A DNA stretch of 64,000 nucleotides from Psychromarinibacter sp048262455 (GTDB lineage Bacteria > Pseudomonadota > Alphaproteobacteria > Rhodobacterales > Rhodobacteraceae). The notes beneath the pieces were generated by a model that saw only the letters and a list, made by a program, of their open reading frames with translations, was not told the DNA's origin and ran no database searches. Shown in pieces: positions 15,280-24,683 of the stretch. The position numbers and the translations under genes are program-made. The stretch is taken from assembly GCA_048262455.1 (NCBI GenBank), contig JBLXFD010000006.1, forward strand, positions 62,001 through 126,000, read 5' to 3'. The first letter of the stretch is position 1. Each line of letters starts with the position of its first letter.

Positions 15280-16494
15280 TCAGACGGAAAGCGCCTTGCC
15301 GAGGTTCTCGTCGATCTTCTCGAGGAACCCGGTGGTGGTCAGCCAGCTTTGCTCCGGCCCAACCAGCAGCGCCAGGTCCTTGGTCATGAACCCGGCCTCG
15401 ACCGTGTCCACCACCACCTTTTCCAGCGTCTCGGCGAATTCCTGCAGGCGCGCGTTGCCGTCCAGCTTGGCCCGGTGCTTCAGCCCGCCGGTCCAGGCGT
15501 AGATCGAGGCGATGGAGTTGGTGGAGGTTTGCCGCCCCTCCTGGTGCTGGCGGTAGTGGCGGGTGACGGTGCCGTGGGCGGCCTCGGATTCGACGATCTT
15601 GCCGTCCGGGGTCATCAGGATCGAGGCCATCAGCCCGAGGCTGCCGAAGCCCTGCGCCACGGTGTCCGACTGCACGTCACCGTCGTAGTTCTTGCAGGCC
15701 CAGACGTAGCCGCCCGACCACTTCAGCGAGGCGGCGACCATGTCGTCGATCAGCCGGTGCTCGTACCAGATCTTGGCCTCCTCGAAACGCTCGCGGAACT
15801 CGGCCTCGTAGACCTCCTCGAAGATGTCCTTGAAGCGGCCGTCGTAGGCCTTGAGGATCGTGTTCTTGGTGGAAAGGTACAGCGGCCAGCCGAGGTTCAG
15901 CGCGTAGTTCATCGAGGCGCGGGCGAAGTCGTAGATCGAGGCATCGAGGTTGTACATCGACATGGTCACCCCCGAGGAAGGCGCGTCGAAGACCTCGCGC
16001 TCGATCTCCTCGCCGTCCGCGCCCTCGAACTTCAGGGTGATGCGGCCGGGGCCGGGAAAGCGGAAGTCGGTGGCGCGGTACTGGTCGCCGTAGGCGTGGC
16101 GGCCCACCACGATCGGTTTCGTCCAGCCCGGCACAAGGCGCGGCACGTTGCGGCAGATGATCGGCTGGCGGAAGATCACGCCGCCAAGGATGTTGCGGAT
16201 CGTGCCATTGGGGCTGCGCCACATCTTCTTCAGCCCGAATTCCTCGACCCGGCCCTCGTCGGGGGTGATGGTGGCGCATTTGACGCCCACGCCCACCTCG
16301 CGGATCTTCTCGGCGGCGTCCACGGTGATCTGGTCGTCGGTGCGGTCGCGTTCCTGGATCGACAGGTCGTAGTACAGCAGGTCGAGGTCCAGGTAGGGCA
16401 GGATCAGCTTCTGCTTGATGAAGTCCCAGATGATGCGGGTCATCTCGTCGCCGTCGAGTTCGACGATGGGGTTCTCGACCTTGATCTTGCTCAT
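15280..16494 (-). CDS. icd: NADP-dependent isocitrate dehydrogenase (eukaryote-like type)
   Basis: Converts isocitrate to 2-oxoglutarate and CO2 with NADP+ in the TCA cycle. The 404-residue protein begins MSKIKVENPIVELDGDEMTR and shows the substrate-binding SPNGTIRNILGG block, the metal-binding KNYDGDVQSDTVAQGFGSLG and the coenzyme block EAAHGTVTRHYR. This is the homodimeric type shared with eukaryotic IDH1/2 and many alphaproteobacteria, unlike E. coli Icd. ATG 16494 fits the family; an upstream in-frame extension has no support. It is divergent from the secreted protein gene at 16723 across a 228-base gap. Confidence 0.97.
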   Translation of the reverse strand: MSKIKVENPIVELDGDEMTRIIWDFIKQKLILPYLDLDLLYYDLSIQERDRTDDQITVDAAEKIREVGVGVKCATITPDEGRVEEFGLKKMWRSPNGTIRNILGGVIFRQPIICRNVPRLVPGWTKPIVVGRHAYGDQYRATDFRFPGPGRITLKFEGADGEEIEREVFDAPSSGVTMSMYNLDASIYDFARASMNYALNLGWPLYLSTKNTILKAYDGRFKDIFEEVYEAEFRERFEEAKIWYEHRLIDDMVAASLKWSGGYVWACKNYDGDVQSDTVAQGFGSLGLMASILMTPDGKIVESEAAHGTVTRHYRQHQEGRQTSTNSIASIYAWTGGLKHRAKLDGNARLQEFAETLEKVVVDTVEAGFMTKDLALLVGPEQSWLTTTGFLEKIDENLGKALSV

Positions 16495-16722
16495 GACAAT
16501 GCCCTTGCTGCGCTGCGCCTGCCCGCCATGTAGCGCAGGGGGGCGCGCAAAGGAAGGCGGTATGCCCATGTATACCGTAACGGCGCGCGATGGGCCGGTT
16601 TCCGGCGCGCGGGGTGGTCCGGCTGCGTGCGCGAGACATCGCCGCCCCGACTCCTGCGCCATTCCGGGGCGCGCGGGGCGGTGCTATGGATGAGGGCAAA
16701 CCAGAGCAGAAGGAAACACCAC

Positions 16723-17085
16723 ATGAAGCGATCGGCAACCATCGCCGCCAGCCTCGCACTGCTGGCCGCAGGCGCGGCCACCTACGCCGTGGCACAGGAC
16801 ACCGCCACCGCCAACGCGGGCGACGGGCCCAGCCAGAGCGGGATCTGCGAGTTCCACAGCGCCAGCACCATCATCGCCGAGGAATGCACCCTTTCCACCG
16901 ACACCGCGGGCGAGGCCTCGGTGGTGCGGACGGCGACGCTGGAGACCCGCTATGAAGGCGACGTGATCGCCGGGGCGGCGGTGACGGCGGCGGGCGTGAC
17001 GCTGGTGCGGACCGAGGCGGACGTGGGCTGGTGCTTTGAACCCGAGCAGCCGGGCGAAAGCTTCTGCTTCGCGCCGGCCGACTGA
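16723..17085 (+). CDS. Small secreted protein, unknown function
   Basis: A 120-residue protein with a Sec signal peptide (MKRSATIAASLALLAAGAAT, likely cleaved after AVAQ) and a mature part rich in Thr and Ala that carries four Cys: ICEFHSAS, EECTLS, GWCFEPE and SFCFAPAD. Two disulfides in the periplasm are plausible. I do not recognise the family. ATG 16723 follows AGAAGGAAACACC, a usable ribosome binding site. It has no operon partner: upstream is divergent icd, downstream is a terminator serving the opposite strand. Confidence 0.7.
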   Translation: MKRSATIAASLALLAAGAATYAVAQDTATANAGDGPSQSGICEFHSASTIIAEECTLSTDTAGEASVVRTATLETRYEGDVIAGAAVTAAGVTLVRTEADVGWCFEPEQPGESFCFAPAD

Positions 17086-17126
17086 ACAACGGCCAGAGTC
17101 AGGGCCAGAGGCGGAAAGTACAGGCT

Positions 17127-17161
17127 GAAAACGAAAACGGCCCGCCGGAACAGGCGGGCCG
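17127..17161 (-). terminator. Rho-independent terminator, alpha/beta hydrolase gene
   Basis: CGGCCCGCC (17138-17146) and GGCGGGCCG (17153-17161) form a 9-bp stem with a 6-base loop. On the minus strand it is followed by TTTTCGTTTTCAGC, a good T-tract. It ends the hydrolase transcript and may also close the plus-strand gene ending at 17085. Confidence 0.75.
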
Positions 17162-17195
17162 CGGCGGCCGGTGATGTCCGGGCGGAGACCCGGGA

Positions 17196-17849
17196 TCAGC
17201 GGGTGGTTTCGGTCAGCCGGCGGCGCACGTAGCCGTCCACCAGCCCGATCATCTGCTCCATGTGCGGGTCCTCGAAGAAGTGACCGGCGCCTTCCACCTG
17301 CTCGTGGGTGATGGTGATGCCCTTCTGCTCGTGCAGCTTGTCCACCAGCGAATGGGTGTCCTTGGGCGGCGCCACGCGGTCGGCGGTGCCGTTCACCACC
17401 AGGCCCGACGAGGGGCAGGGCGCGAGGAACGAGAAGTCGTACATGTTGGCGGGCGGCGAGACCGAGACGAAGCCGGTGATCTCGGGCCGCCGCATCAGCA
17501 GCTGCATCCCGATCCAGGCGCCGAAGGAAAAGCCCGCGACCCAGCAATGCTTGGCGTTCTGGTTCATCGACTGCAGGTAGTCGAGGGCGCTTGCCGCATC
17601 CGAAAGCTCGCCGATGCCCTGGTCGTACTCGCCCTGGCTGCGCCCCACGCCGCGGAAATTGAACCGCAGCACGGTGAATCCCATGTTATAGAAGGCATAG
17701 TGCAGGTTGTAGACCACGCGGTTGTTCATCGTGCCGCCGAACTGCGGGTGCGGGTGCAGCACGATGGCGATCGGCGCGTCCTTGGCTTTCTGCGGATGGT
17801 AGCGGCCCTCGAGACGGCCCTCGGGGCCAGCAAAGATTACCTCGGGCAT
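17196..17849 (-). CDS. Alpha/beta hydrolase (COG2945-like)
   Basis: A 217-residue cytosolic hydrolase. It shows a strand-turn HPHPQFGGTMNN near the oxyanion region, FNFRGVGRSQG, the nucleophile elbow GFSFGAW (Gly-x-Ser-x-Gly), an Asp in VVNGTADRVAPP and the catalytic His in GAGHFFEDPH. This is the short family of proteobacterial hydrolases of unknown substrate related to dienelactone hydrolases. ATG 17849 has the perfect ribosome binding site AGGAGG; a start 18 bases upstream is possible but unsupported. It is divergent from iscR. Confidence 0.86.
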   Translation of the reverse strand: MPEVIFAGPEGRLEGRYHPQKAKDAPIAIVLHPHPQFGGTMNNRVVYNLHYAFYNMGFTVLRFNFRGVGRSQGEYDQGIGELSDAASALDYLQSMNQNAKHCWVAGFSFGAWIGMQLLMRRPEITGFVSVSPPANMYDFSFLAPCPSSGLVVNGTADRVAPPKDTHSLVDKLHEQKGITITHEQVEGAGHFFEDPHMEQMIGLVDGYVRRRLTETTR

Positions 17850-17880
17850 GGGCCTCCTTCTGTCCAAGAGCCGCGCGCCG

Positions 17881-17905
17881 TTTCTTGACGAAATTGGTCG
17901 GGCAC
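17881..17905 (+). promoter_or_regulatory. IscR-type operator overlapping the iscR -35 element
   Basis: TTTCTTGACGAAATTGGTCG at 17881-17900, followed by GG, fits the type 1 IscR pattern YYGAC-N7-GTCRRS, with TTGAC at 17885-17889 and GTCGGG at 17897-17902. TTGACG at 17885-17890 is also the likely -35 box of the iscR-suf promoter, so binding would repress. This suggests IscR feedback on its own operon; affinity and consensus in this lineage are inferred. Confidence 0.6.
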
Positions 17906-17922
17906 TTTAGAACGCTTCTAAA
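17906..17922 (+). promoter_or_regulatory. Perfect palindrome TTTAGAA-CGC-TTCTAAA (Irr/ICE-like) at the iscR promoter
   Basis: TTTAGAA (17906-17912) and TTCTAAA (17916-17922) are exact inverted repeats around CGC. The sequence resembles the iron control element bound by the haem-responsive regulator Irr in alphaproteobacteria, where iron-using genes are repressed under iron shortage. It overlaps the expected -10 position (about 17908-17913) of the promoter that starts with TTGACG. Confidence 0.62.
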
Positions 17923-18008
17923 TCTTGTCTGGTCGGGGCATGTCGCCGCTGTACGCAGTTAAGACCCGCACGGCACGAGGTCAATGAGGAAGGCAGCCGG
18001 GGCGAACG

Positions 18009-18470
18009 ATGAAGCTTTCGACCAAGGGACGATACGCGATGGTGGCCCTGGCCGACCTTGCGCTGCAGGGGAACGAGGCGCTGTCCTCGCTGGGCGACGT
18101 GTCGCGGCGCCAGAGCATCTCTCTGCCCTACCTCGAGCAGCTCTTCGTCAAGCTGCGCCGGGCCGGGCTGGTGGAATCGGTGCGCGGACCCGGCGGCGGC
18201 TACCGGCTGGCGCGGCCCGCGGCGGAGATCCGGGTGGCGGACGTGCTGGGCGCGGTGGACGAAACGGTCAGCGCCATGCACACCGGCGCGGGGGCCTCGG
18301 GCGGGCTGTCGGGGACCAAGGCGCAGTCGCTGACCAACCGGCTGTGGGAGGGGCTCTCGGCGCAGGTCTATGTCTTCCTGCACCAGACCCGGCTGTCGGA
18401 CGTGGTGTCGAACGAACTGGCGCCCTGTCCCGCGGTGCCCTCGCTGTTCGCGGTGGTGGACGAGGACTGA
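18009..18470 (+). CDS. iscR: Rrf2-family Fe-S regulator IscR (atypical cysteines)
   Basis: IscR senses Fe-S cluster status and controls cluster-assembly genes. The 153-residue protein starts MKLSTKGRYAMVALADLALQ and has the winged-helix wing GLVESVRGPGGGYRLARP typical of Rrf2 regulators. The three cluster-binding Cys of E. coli IscR, expected around residues 90-105, are missing: that stretch reads AMHTGAGASGGLSG. The only Cys is Cys140 in LAPCPAVP. A comparable Cys-poor IscR that still binds a cluster has been described in Rhodobacter sphaeroides. It is the first gene of the SUF operon and lies behind two candidate iron-responsive operators. Confidence 0.9.
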   Translation: MKLSTKGRYAMVALADLALQGNEALSSLGDVSRRQSISLPYLEQLFVKLRRAGLVESVRGPGGGYRLARPAAEIRVADVLGAVDETVSAMHTGAGASGGLSGTKAQSLTNRLWEGLSAQVYVFLHQTRLSDVVSNELAPCPAVPSLFAVVDED

Positions 18471-18544
18471 GCGGCGGCGGAACGCGCCTGCGGCGCGTGC
18501 CTGCGGCGCAGGTATTTGGAACAAGAAGAAACTGGGGGAAGTCC
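18471..18544 (+). repeat. Short hairpins between iscR and the desulfurase gene
   Basis: The 74-base spacer carries CGCGCC-TGC-GGCGCG and then CCTGC-GGC-GCAGG, two small back-to-back hairpins, followed by GTATTTGGAACAAGAAGAA. It may be a short extragenic repeat or an mRNA processing site that sets iscR and suf message levels apart. Confidence 0.4.
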
Positions 18545-19591
18545 TTGAAGGATCGCGTCTATCTCGACTGGAACGCCACGGCCCCGCTGCGCCCCGAGGC
18601 GCGGGCGGCGATGCTGGGCGCGCTGGACGCGGTGGGCAATCCTTCTTCGGTGCATGCCGAGGGGCGGGCGGCCAAGGCGATCGTCGAGCGGGCGCGGGCG
18701 CAGGTGGCGGCGGCCTTCGGGGCCGAGGGGGCCGACGTGGTGTTCACCGCGGGCGCCACCGAGGCGGCGGCGCTGGCGCTGGCGGGGCGGGACCTGGTGG
18801 CGGGCGATGTGGAGCATGACGCGGTGGCCGCCTGGACCCGGGCGGCGCTGCCGGTGGACCGGGACGGGCGCGTGACGGTGGCCGAGCCGGGCAAGGCCGC
18901 GCTGCAGCTGGCCAATTCCGAGACAGGCGTGGTGCAGGAGCTGCCCCAGGGGCTGGCGGTCTGCGACGCCACCCAAGGCTGGGGCCGGCTGCCGCTGGCC
19001 TTCAACTGGATGGGCTGCACCATGGCGCTGGCCTCGGCCCACAAGCTGGGCGGGCCCAAGGGGGTCGGCGCGCTGATCCTGCGGCGCGGCACCGAGCTGG
19101 CGGCGCATATCCGCGGTGGCGGGCAGGAGATGGGGCGCCGGTCGGGCACCGAGAACCTGCCCGGCATCGCCGGTTTCGGCGCCGCGGCCGAGGCGGCGGC
19201 GCGCGATCTTGACGCAGGCGCGTGGTCGCGGGTGGAAAAACTTAGAAATATTCTAGAAAGCGCCATTGAGGCTGCAGCGCCGATGGTTATCTTTGCGGGC
19301 AAGGGCGCGGCACGTCTGCCCAATACCTCCTGCCTTGCCGTTCCGGGATGGAAGGGCGAGACCCAGGTGATGCAGATGGACCTCGCGGGCTTCGCCATCT
19401 CGGCCGGCTCTGCCTGTTCCAGCGGAAAGGTGCGGGCGAGCCGCGTGCTGCGCGCCATGGGATACGACGATCAGGTGGCCGCGTCGGCGATACGGGTATC
19501 GCTGGGACCGGAGACCACGGAAGAACACATCGGGCGTTTCATCGACGCCTGGACCGCGCAGTTCCGCAAGCACCGGACGCGCGCGGCCTGA
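18545..19591 (+). CDS. Cysteine desulfurase, IscS/NifS-like
   Basis: A PLP enzyme that takes sulfur from cysteine as a persulfide for Fe-S assembly. The 348-residue protein starts VYLDWNATAPLRPEARAAML and carries the PLP lysine Lys167 in SAHKLGGPKG and the persulfide-forming Cys291 in AISAGSACSSGKV. The Cys loop marks it as group I (IscS/NifS), distinct from SufS later in the same operon. No ATG is available; TTG at 18545, preceded by GGGGGAAG, is the best start and may hold expression low. It lies between iscR and sufB, as in many Rhodobacteraceae. Confidence 0.88.
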   Translation: MKDRVYLDWNATAPLRPEARAAMLGALDAVGNPSSVHAEGRAAKAIVERARAQVAAAFGAEGADVVFTAGATEAAALALAGRDLVAGDVEHDAVAAWTRAALPVDRDGRVTVAEPGKAALQLANSETGVVQELPQGLAVCDATQGWGRLPLAFNWMGCTMALASAHKLGGPKGVGALILRRGTELAAHIRGGGQEMGRRSGTENLPGIAGFGAAAEAAARDLDAGAWSRVEKLRNILESAIEAAAPMVIFAGKGAARLPNTSCLAVPGWKGETQVMQMDLAGFAISAGSACSSGKVRASRVLRAMGYDDQVAASAIRVSLGPETTEEHIGRFIDAWTAQFRKHRTRAA

Positions 19592-19607
19592 GGAAAGGAA
19601 GATCATC

Positions 19608-21131
19608 ATGGCAGCCTTGGACCAGACCCAGGTGAAGGACGGCGTCGACCAGGAGACGGTGGATGCCGTCCAGTCGATGGCCGGCAAGTACAAGCACGGC
19701 TGGGCGACCGACATCGAGATGGACTATGCCCCGAAGGGGCTGGACGAGGATATCGTCCGCCTGATCTCGGACAAGAACGGCGAGCCGGAGTGGATGACGG
19801 AATGGCGCCTCGGCGCCTTCCGCCGCTGGCAGCAGATGAAGGAGCCCGACTGGGCGATGGTCGATTATCCCAAGATCGACTACCAGGACCAGTATTACTA
19901 CGCCAAGCCCAAGTCGATGGCCGAGAAGCCCAAGTCGCTGGACGACGTGGACCCCAAGCTGCTGGAAACCTACGCGAAACTGGGCATCCCGCTGAAGGAG
20001 CAGATGATCCTCGCCGGCGTCGAGGGGGCCGAGGACGCGCCCGCAGAGGGCCGCAAGGTGGCCGTGGACGCGGTGTTCGACAGCGTCTCGGTCGGCACCA
20101 CCTTCCAGAAGGAGCTGAAGAAGGCCGGCGTCATCTTCTGCTCGATCTCCGAGGCGATCCGCGAGCATCCCGAGCTGGTGAAGAAGTACCTCGGCTCGGT
20201 CGTGCCGGTCAGCGACAACTTCTTCGCCACGCTGAACTCCGCCGTTTTCTCGGACGGATCGTTCGTCTACGTGCCGCCGGGTGTGCGCTGCCCGATGGAG
20301 CTGTCCACCTACTTCCGCATCAACGCCGAGAACACCGGCCAGTTCGAGCGGACGCTGATCATCGCCGACAAGGGCGCCTACGTGTCCTACCTCGAGGGCT
20401 GCACCGCGCCGCAGCGCGACACCACCCAGCTGCACGCGGCGGTGGTGGAGCTGGTGGCGCTGGAGGATGCCGAGATCAAGTATTCCACCGTGCAGAACTG
20501 GTATCCCGGCGACGAGAACGGCAAGGGCGGGATCTACAACTTCGTCACCAAGCGTGCCGACTGCCGGGGCGACCGGTCCAAGGTCATGTGGACCCAGGTC
20601 GAGACCGGCAGCGCGGTGACGTGGAAATACCCCTCGTGCATCCTGCGCGGCGACGAGAGCCAGGGCGAGTTCTATTCCATCGCCATCACCAACAACTGGC
20701 AGCAGGCCGATACCGGCACCAAGATGATCCACCTGGGCAAGAACACCCGCAGCCGGATCGTGTCGAAGGGCATCAGCGCGGGCCATGCGCAGAACACCTA
20801 CCGGGGGCAGGTTTCCATGCACCCCAAGGCCAAGGACTCGCGCAACTACACCCAGTGCGACAGCCTGCTGATCGGCGACAAGTGCGGCGCCCACACGGTG
20901 CCCTACATCGAGGTGCGCAACAACTCGAGCCGGGTGGAGCACGAGGCGACCACCTCGAAAGTGGACGACGACCAGCTGTTCTACTGCCGCCAGCGCGGCA
21001 TGGACGAGGAGGAGGCGGTGGCCCTGGTGGTCAACGGCTTCTGCAAGGACGTGCTGCAGGCGCTGCCGATGGAGTTCGCCATGGAGGCGCAGCAGCTGGT
21101 GGCGATCTCGCTGGAAGGCTCGGTCGGCTAG
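19608..21131 (+). CDS. sufB: Fe-S cluster assembly scaffold protein SufB
   Basis: SufB joins SufC and SufD as the SufBC2D scaffold on which Fe-S clusters are built. The 507-residue protein has the parallel beta-helix core with YVPPGVRCPMELSTYFRINA, SYLEGCTAPQRD (the conserved Cys that accepts sulfur), QNWYPGDENGKGGIYNFVTKR and the C-terminal RQRGMDEEEAVALVVNGFCKDV. ATG 19608 follows GGAAAGGAAGATC, a strong ribosome binding site. It is 16 bases downstream of the desulfurase. Confidence 0.97.
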   Translation: MAALDQTQVKDGVDQETVDAVQSMAGKYKHGWATDIEMDYAPKGLDEDIVRLISDKNGEPEWMTEWRLGAFRRWQQMKEPDWAMVDYPKIDYQDQYYYAKPKSMAEKPKSLDDVDPKLLETYAKLGIPLKEQMILAGVEGAEDAPAEGRKVAVDAVFDSVSVGTTFQKELKKAGVIFCSISEAIREHPELVKKYLGSVVPVSDNFFATLNSAVFSDGSFVYVPPGVRCPMELSTYFRINAENTGQFERTLIIADKGAYVSYLEGCTAPQRDTTQLHAAVVELVALEDAEIKYSTVQNWYPGDENGKGGIYNFVTKRADCRGDRSKVMWTQVETGSAVTWKYPSCILRGDESQGEFYSIAITNNWQQADTGTKMIHLGKNTRSRIVSKGISAGHAQNTYRGQVSMHPKAKDSRNYTQCDSLLIGDKCGAHTVPYIEVRNNSSRVEHEATTSKVDDDQLFYCRQRGMDEEEAVALVVNGFCKDVLQALPMEFAMEAQQLVAISLEGSVG

Positions 21132-21162
21132 GCCGCGGCCGCACCGCCGCGGGGGAACGCGC

Positions 21163-21486
21163 ATGACCGGAAACGCCGTCGAGGAAGGGCTGATGCAGCA
21201 GCTTGGCAATCCCTCGCACCTCGATGCGGGCCGTATCGTGGTGCCCGCGGCGCTGCTGGCGGGCATCGGCACCGGCTGGCTGGCGCTGGCGCTGGTGCCG
21301 CGGCTGGCGCTGCTCGGGGGGCTGGCGGCGGGGGCCATGGCGACGATCGCCGTGGCCTGGGGTCTGACGCGCTGGCTGGCGCGGCGGGCCGAGGCGCGCG
21401 AGGTGGCAGGGCTGCAGGCGCGGCGGGACGAGCAGACCGCGCTTCGCGAGGCGGCGCTGGTAAGGATGCGGGGGCAGGGGCGATGA
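21163..21486 (+). CDS. Small membrane protein in SUF operon, unknown function
   Basis: A 107-residue protein with two hydrophobic helices at about residues 25-45 and 48-68 and a charged, Arg/Glu-rich C-terminal coil. I do not recognise a family. It lies between sufB and sufC in frame with the operon, and its stop overlaps the next gene by four bases (ATGA), so it is translated with its neighbours. A role in the SUF pathway is not implied by sequence. Confidence 0.7.
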   Translation: MTGNAVEEGLMQQLGNPSHLDAGRIVVPAALLAGIGTGWLALALVPRLALLGGLAAGAMATIAVAWGLTRWLARRAEAREVAGLQARRDEQTALREAALVRMRGQGR

Positions 21487-22076
21487 CCCAGGTGATCGAC
21501 CGGCCGCAGCTGACCCTGCCCGAGGCCGAGGCCGACTGGCTGCGCGAGCATTACGCCGCCGCCTCGGTGATCCTCGAATACGGCAGCGGCGGCTCCACCG
21601 TGCTGGCGGCAGAGCAGCCGGGCACCACCGTCTTCTCCGTGGAAAGCGATCTTGGCTGGGCAGAGATGATGTCCGGCTACTTCGACGCGAACCCGCCCGC
21701 CGGCACCGTGCACCTGCACCCGGTGGACATCGGACCCACCGGCAAGTGGGGCGCCCCCAAGGGCCACGGCGGCTGGCGGCGGTATCAACAATACCCGGTA
21801 AGCGTCTGGGATCGCGACGATTTCACCCAGCCCGACCTGGTGCTGGTGGACGGCCGCTTTCGCCCGGCATGCCTGGTGGCGACGATGCTGCGCACCACCC
21901 GGCCGGTGACGGTGCTGTTCGACGACTATACCGCCCGCAAGCGCTACCACGCAGTGGAGCGCTGGGTGCCGCGCGCCGGCAGCCGCGGCCGGATGGCGCG
22001 GTTCGAGGTGGACCCATGGACCATCCCGCCCGCCGACCTGGCCGAGGTGCTGGCGCTCTTCAATCAACCGCAGTAA
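21483..22076 (+). CDS. Class I SAM-methyltransferase-like protein
   Basis: A 197-residue protein with a Rossmann-like opening: ASVILEYGSGGSTVLAAEQP, where EYGSGGST resembles methyltransferase motif I. TTVFSVESDLGWAEMM resembles the acidic strand 2 end, and QPDLVLVDGRFRPACLVATM resembles motif IV. The substrate is unknown and the fold is inferred from motifs. It overlaps the preceding membrane gene by four bases and precedes sufC by 56 bases. Confidence 0.65.
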   Translation: MTQVIDRPQLTLPEAEADWLREHYAAASVILEYGSGGSTVLAAEQPGTTVFSVESDLGWAEMMSGYFDANPPAGTVHLHPVDIGPTGKWGAPKGHGGWRRYQQYPVSVWDRDDFTQPDLVLVDGRFRPACLVATMLRTTRPVTVLFDDYTARKRYHAVERWVPRAGSRGRMARFEVDPWTIPPADLAEVLALFNQPQ

Positions 22077-22132
22077 CCGCTGCTCCCGAACAAGAGGCCG
22101 CCCGGCGGCCCGACCGACGCAAAGAGGAAGAT

Positions 22133-22896
<764 letters not shown>

Positions 22897-22897
<1 letters not shown>

Positions 22898-24186
22898 TGG
22901 CGCTGGCACAGGCAAAGCAGGAGGCGACCGAGGCCTGGCTCTCGGCGGCGGCGCGACCCGAGGGCGGCGGCTGGCTGGGACGTGCGCGGGACGCGGCGCT
23001 GGCGCGGCTGCGCGAGACCGGGCTGCCGGCCCGCCGCGACGAGTACTGGAAGTTCACGCCGCCGGAAAAGCTGACCACCCCCGAGACGCCCCGCGCCGCG
23101 ATCTTCCACAGCGATGAAAGCCCGATCTTCGGCGAGGTGGCGCGGGTCCGGCTGACCTTCGTCGACGGTGTCTTCGATCCCGCGCTGTCCGACGACCCGG
23201 CGCTGGCCGGCGTCGAGATCGAGCGGCTCGAAGACGCGGGTTCCCGCGACATCCACTGGGCGCAGGATCTCTACGGTAGCCTCGAGGCCCGCGGCCAGTC
23301 CCCGGTGCCGCGCCCGCTGGCGGCGCTGAACAGCGCCTATGCCCGGGACGGCGTGCTGATCCGCGCCACCGGCAAGGCCGAGCGGCCGGTGGCGCTGGTC
23401 TACCTGCACGAGGACGAGACCTCGGACGCGATGCTGCACCACTGCATCCGGCTGGAAGAGGGCGCCGAGCTGACGGTGCTGGAAAACGGTCCCGCCGCCG
23501 CGCGCTCGAATATGGTGATGGAGGTCGAGGTGGCGGACGGCGCCCGCTTCCACCACATCCGCGCCCAGGGCCGCGACCACGAGCGGCGCTCTGTCACCCA
23601 CATCTTCGCCCGGCTGGGCCGCGAGAGCCTGCTGAAGTCCTTCACCATGACCGCCAACGGCGTGATGACCCGCAACGAGTGCGTCATCGAGATGACCGGC
23701 GACGACGCCAGCGCCCACGTGGCGGGCGCCTGCATGGGCGACGGCGACTTTCACCACGACGACACGGTCTTCGTGACCCACGACGCGGTGAACTGCGAAA
23801 GCCGGCAGGTCTTCAAGAAGGTGCTGCGCAACGGCGCGACCGGGGTGTTCCAGGGCAAGATCCTGGTGAAGGCCGGCGCGCAGAAGACCGACGGCTACCA
23901 GATCAGCCAGGCGCTGCTGCTGGACGAGGACAGCCAGTTCTTCGCCAAACCGGAGCTGGAGATCTACGCCGACGACGTGCAGTGCTCGCACGGGTCCACC
24001 ACCGGCGCCATCGACGAGGACGCGCTGTACTACCTGCGGGCGCGCGGCGTGCCGAAGGTGCAGGCGCAGGACCTGCTGGTGCTGGCCTTCCTGGCCCAGG
24101 CGATCGAGGAGATCGAGGACCCGGCGCTGGCCGAGGACATCCAAATCCGGCTGGAAGGCTGGCTGGAGCGGCGGCGGAAGGGCTGA
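22897..24186 (+). CDS. sufD: Fe-S cluster assembly protein SufD
   Basis: SufD is the second beta-helix scaffold subunit and aids iron entry. The 429-residue protein begins with a helical region including RRDEYWKFTPPEKLTTP, followed by the beta-helix core and the C-terminal block QVFKKVLRNGATGVFQGKIL, then CSHGSTTGAIDEDALYYLRARG, which contains the conserved His. It starts on the last base of the sufC stop and its own stop overlaps the next start. Confidence 0.95.
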
Positions 24187-24683
24187 TGGCGGTCACCACC
24201 GACATCGCGGCCATGTACCGCCGCCCCCGCGCGGTGATCCGCGACCGCCTCGCGCCGCCCCGGCGCGAGGACCGGGCCCTCGGCTACGTGCTGGTGGCCT
24301 GCCTGCTGCTGTTCGTGGCGCAGGCGCCGTCCCAGGCGCGGCAGGCCTATATCGACCCCTCGGTGCCGGTCGAGGCGCGGCTGTACTGGAGCGGGCTGTT
24401 CTACGTCTTCATGCTGCCGCTGGCGCTGTACCTGCTGGCGGCGATCAGCCACCTGGCCGGGCGGCTGACCGGCGGCGGCGGCAGCTTTCACGGCGCCCGC
24501 GTGGCGCTGTTCTGGGCGCTGCTGGCCTCGGTGCCGCTGTGGCTGCTGGCGGGGCTCACCGCCGGTTTCGTCGGGCCCGGCCCGGCGCAGGTGCTGACCG
24601 CCGGGCTGGCGGCCGCCGCCTTCGTGCTGTTCTGGACGCTGGGCCTGGCCGAGGATCGGCGGGCAGGGGGGGTGACCGCATGA
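24186..24683 (+). CDS. Yip1-like membrane protein (first of pair)
   Basis: A 165-residue inner-membrane protein with four hydrophobic helices at about residues 31-50, 67-90, 103-125 and 130-150, after a basic N-terminus. The layout fits the YIP1 domain family. The function is unknown. ATG 24186 overlaps the sufD stop by one base, and the gene's own stop overlaps the next ATG, so it is firmly within the SUF operon. It is conserved in position in related Rhodobacteraceae as far as I recall, but no pathway role is established. Confidence 0.68.
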   Translation: MAVTTDIAAMYRRPRAVIRDRLAPPRREDRALGYVLVACLLLFVAQAPSQARQAYIDPSVPVEARLYWSGLFYVFMLPLALYLLAAISHLAGRLTGGGGSFHGARVALFWALLASVPLWLLAGLTAGFVGPGPAQVLTAGLAAAAFVLFWTLGLAEDRRAGGVTA

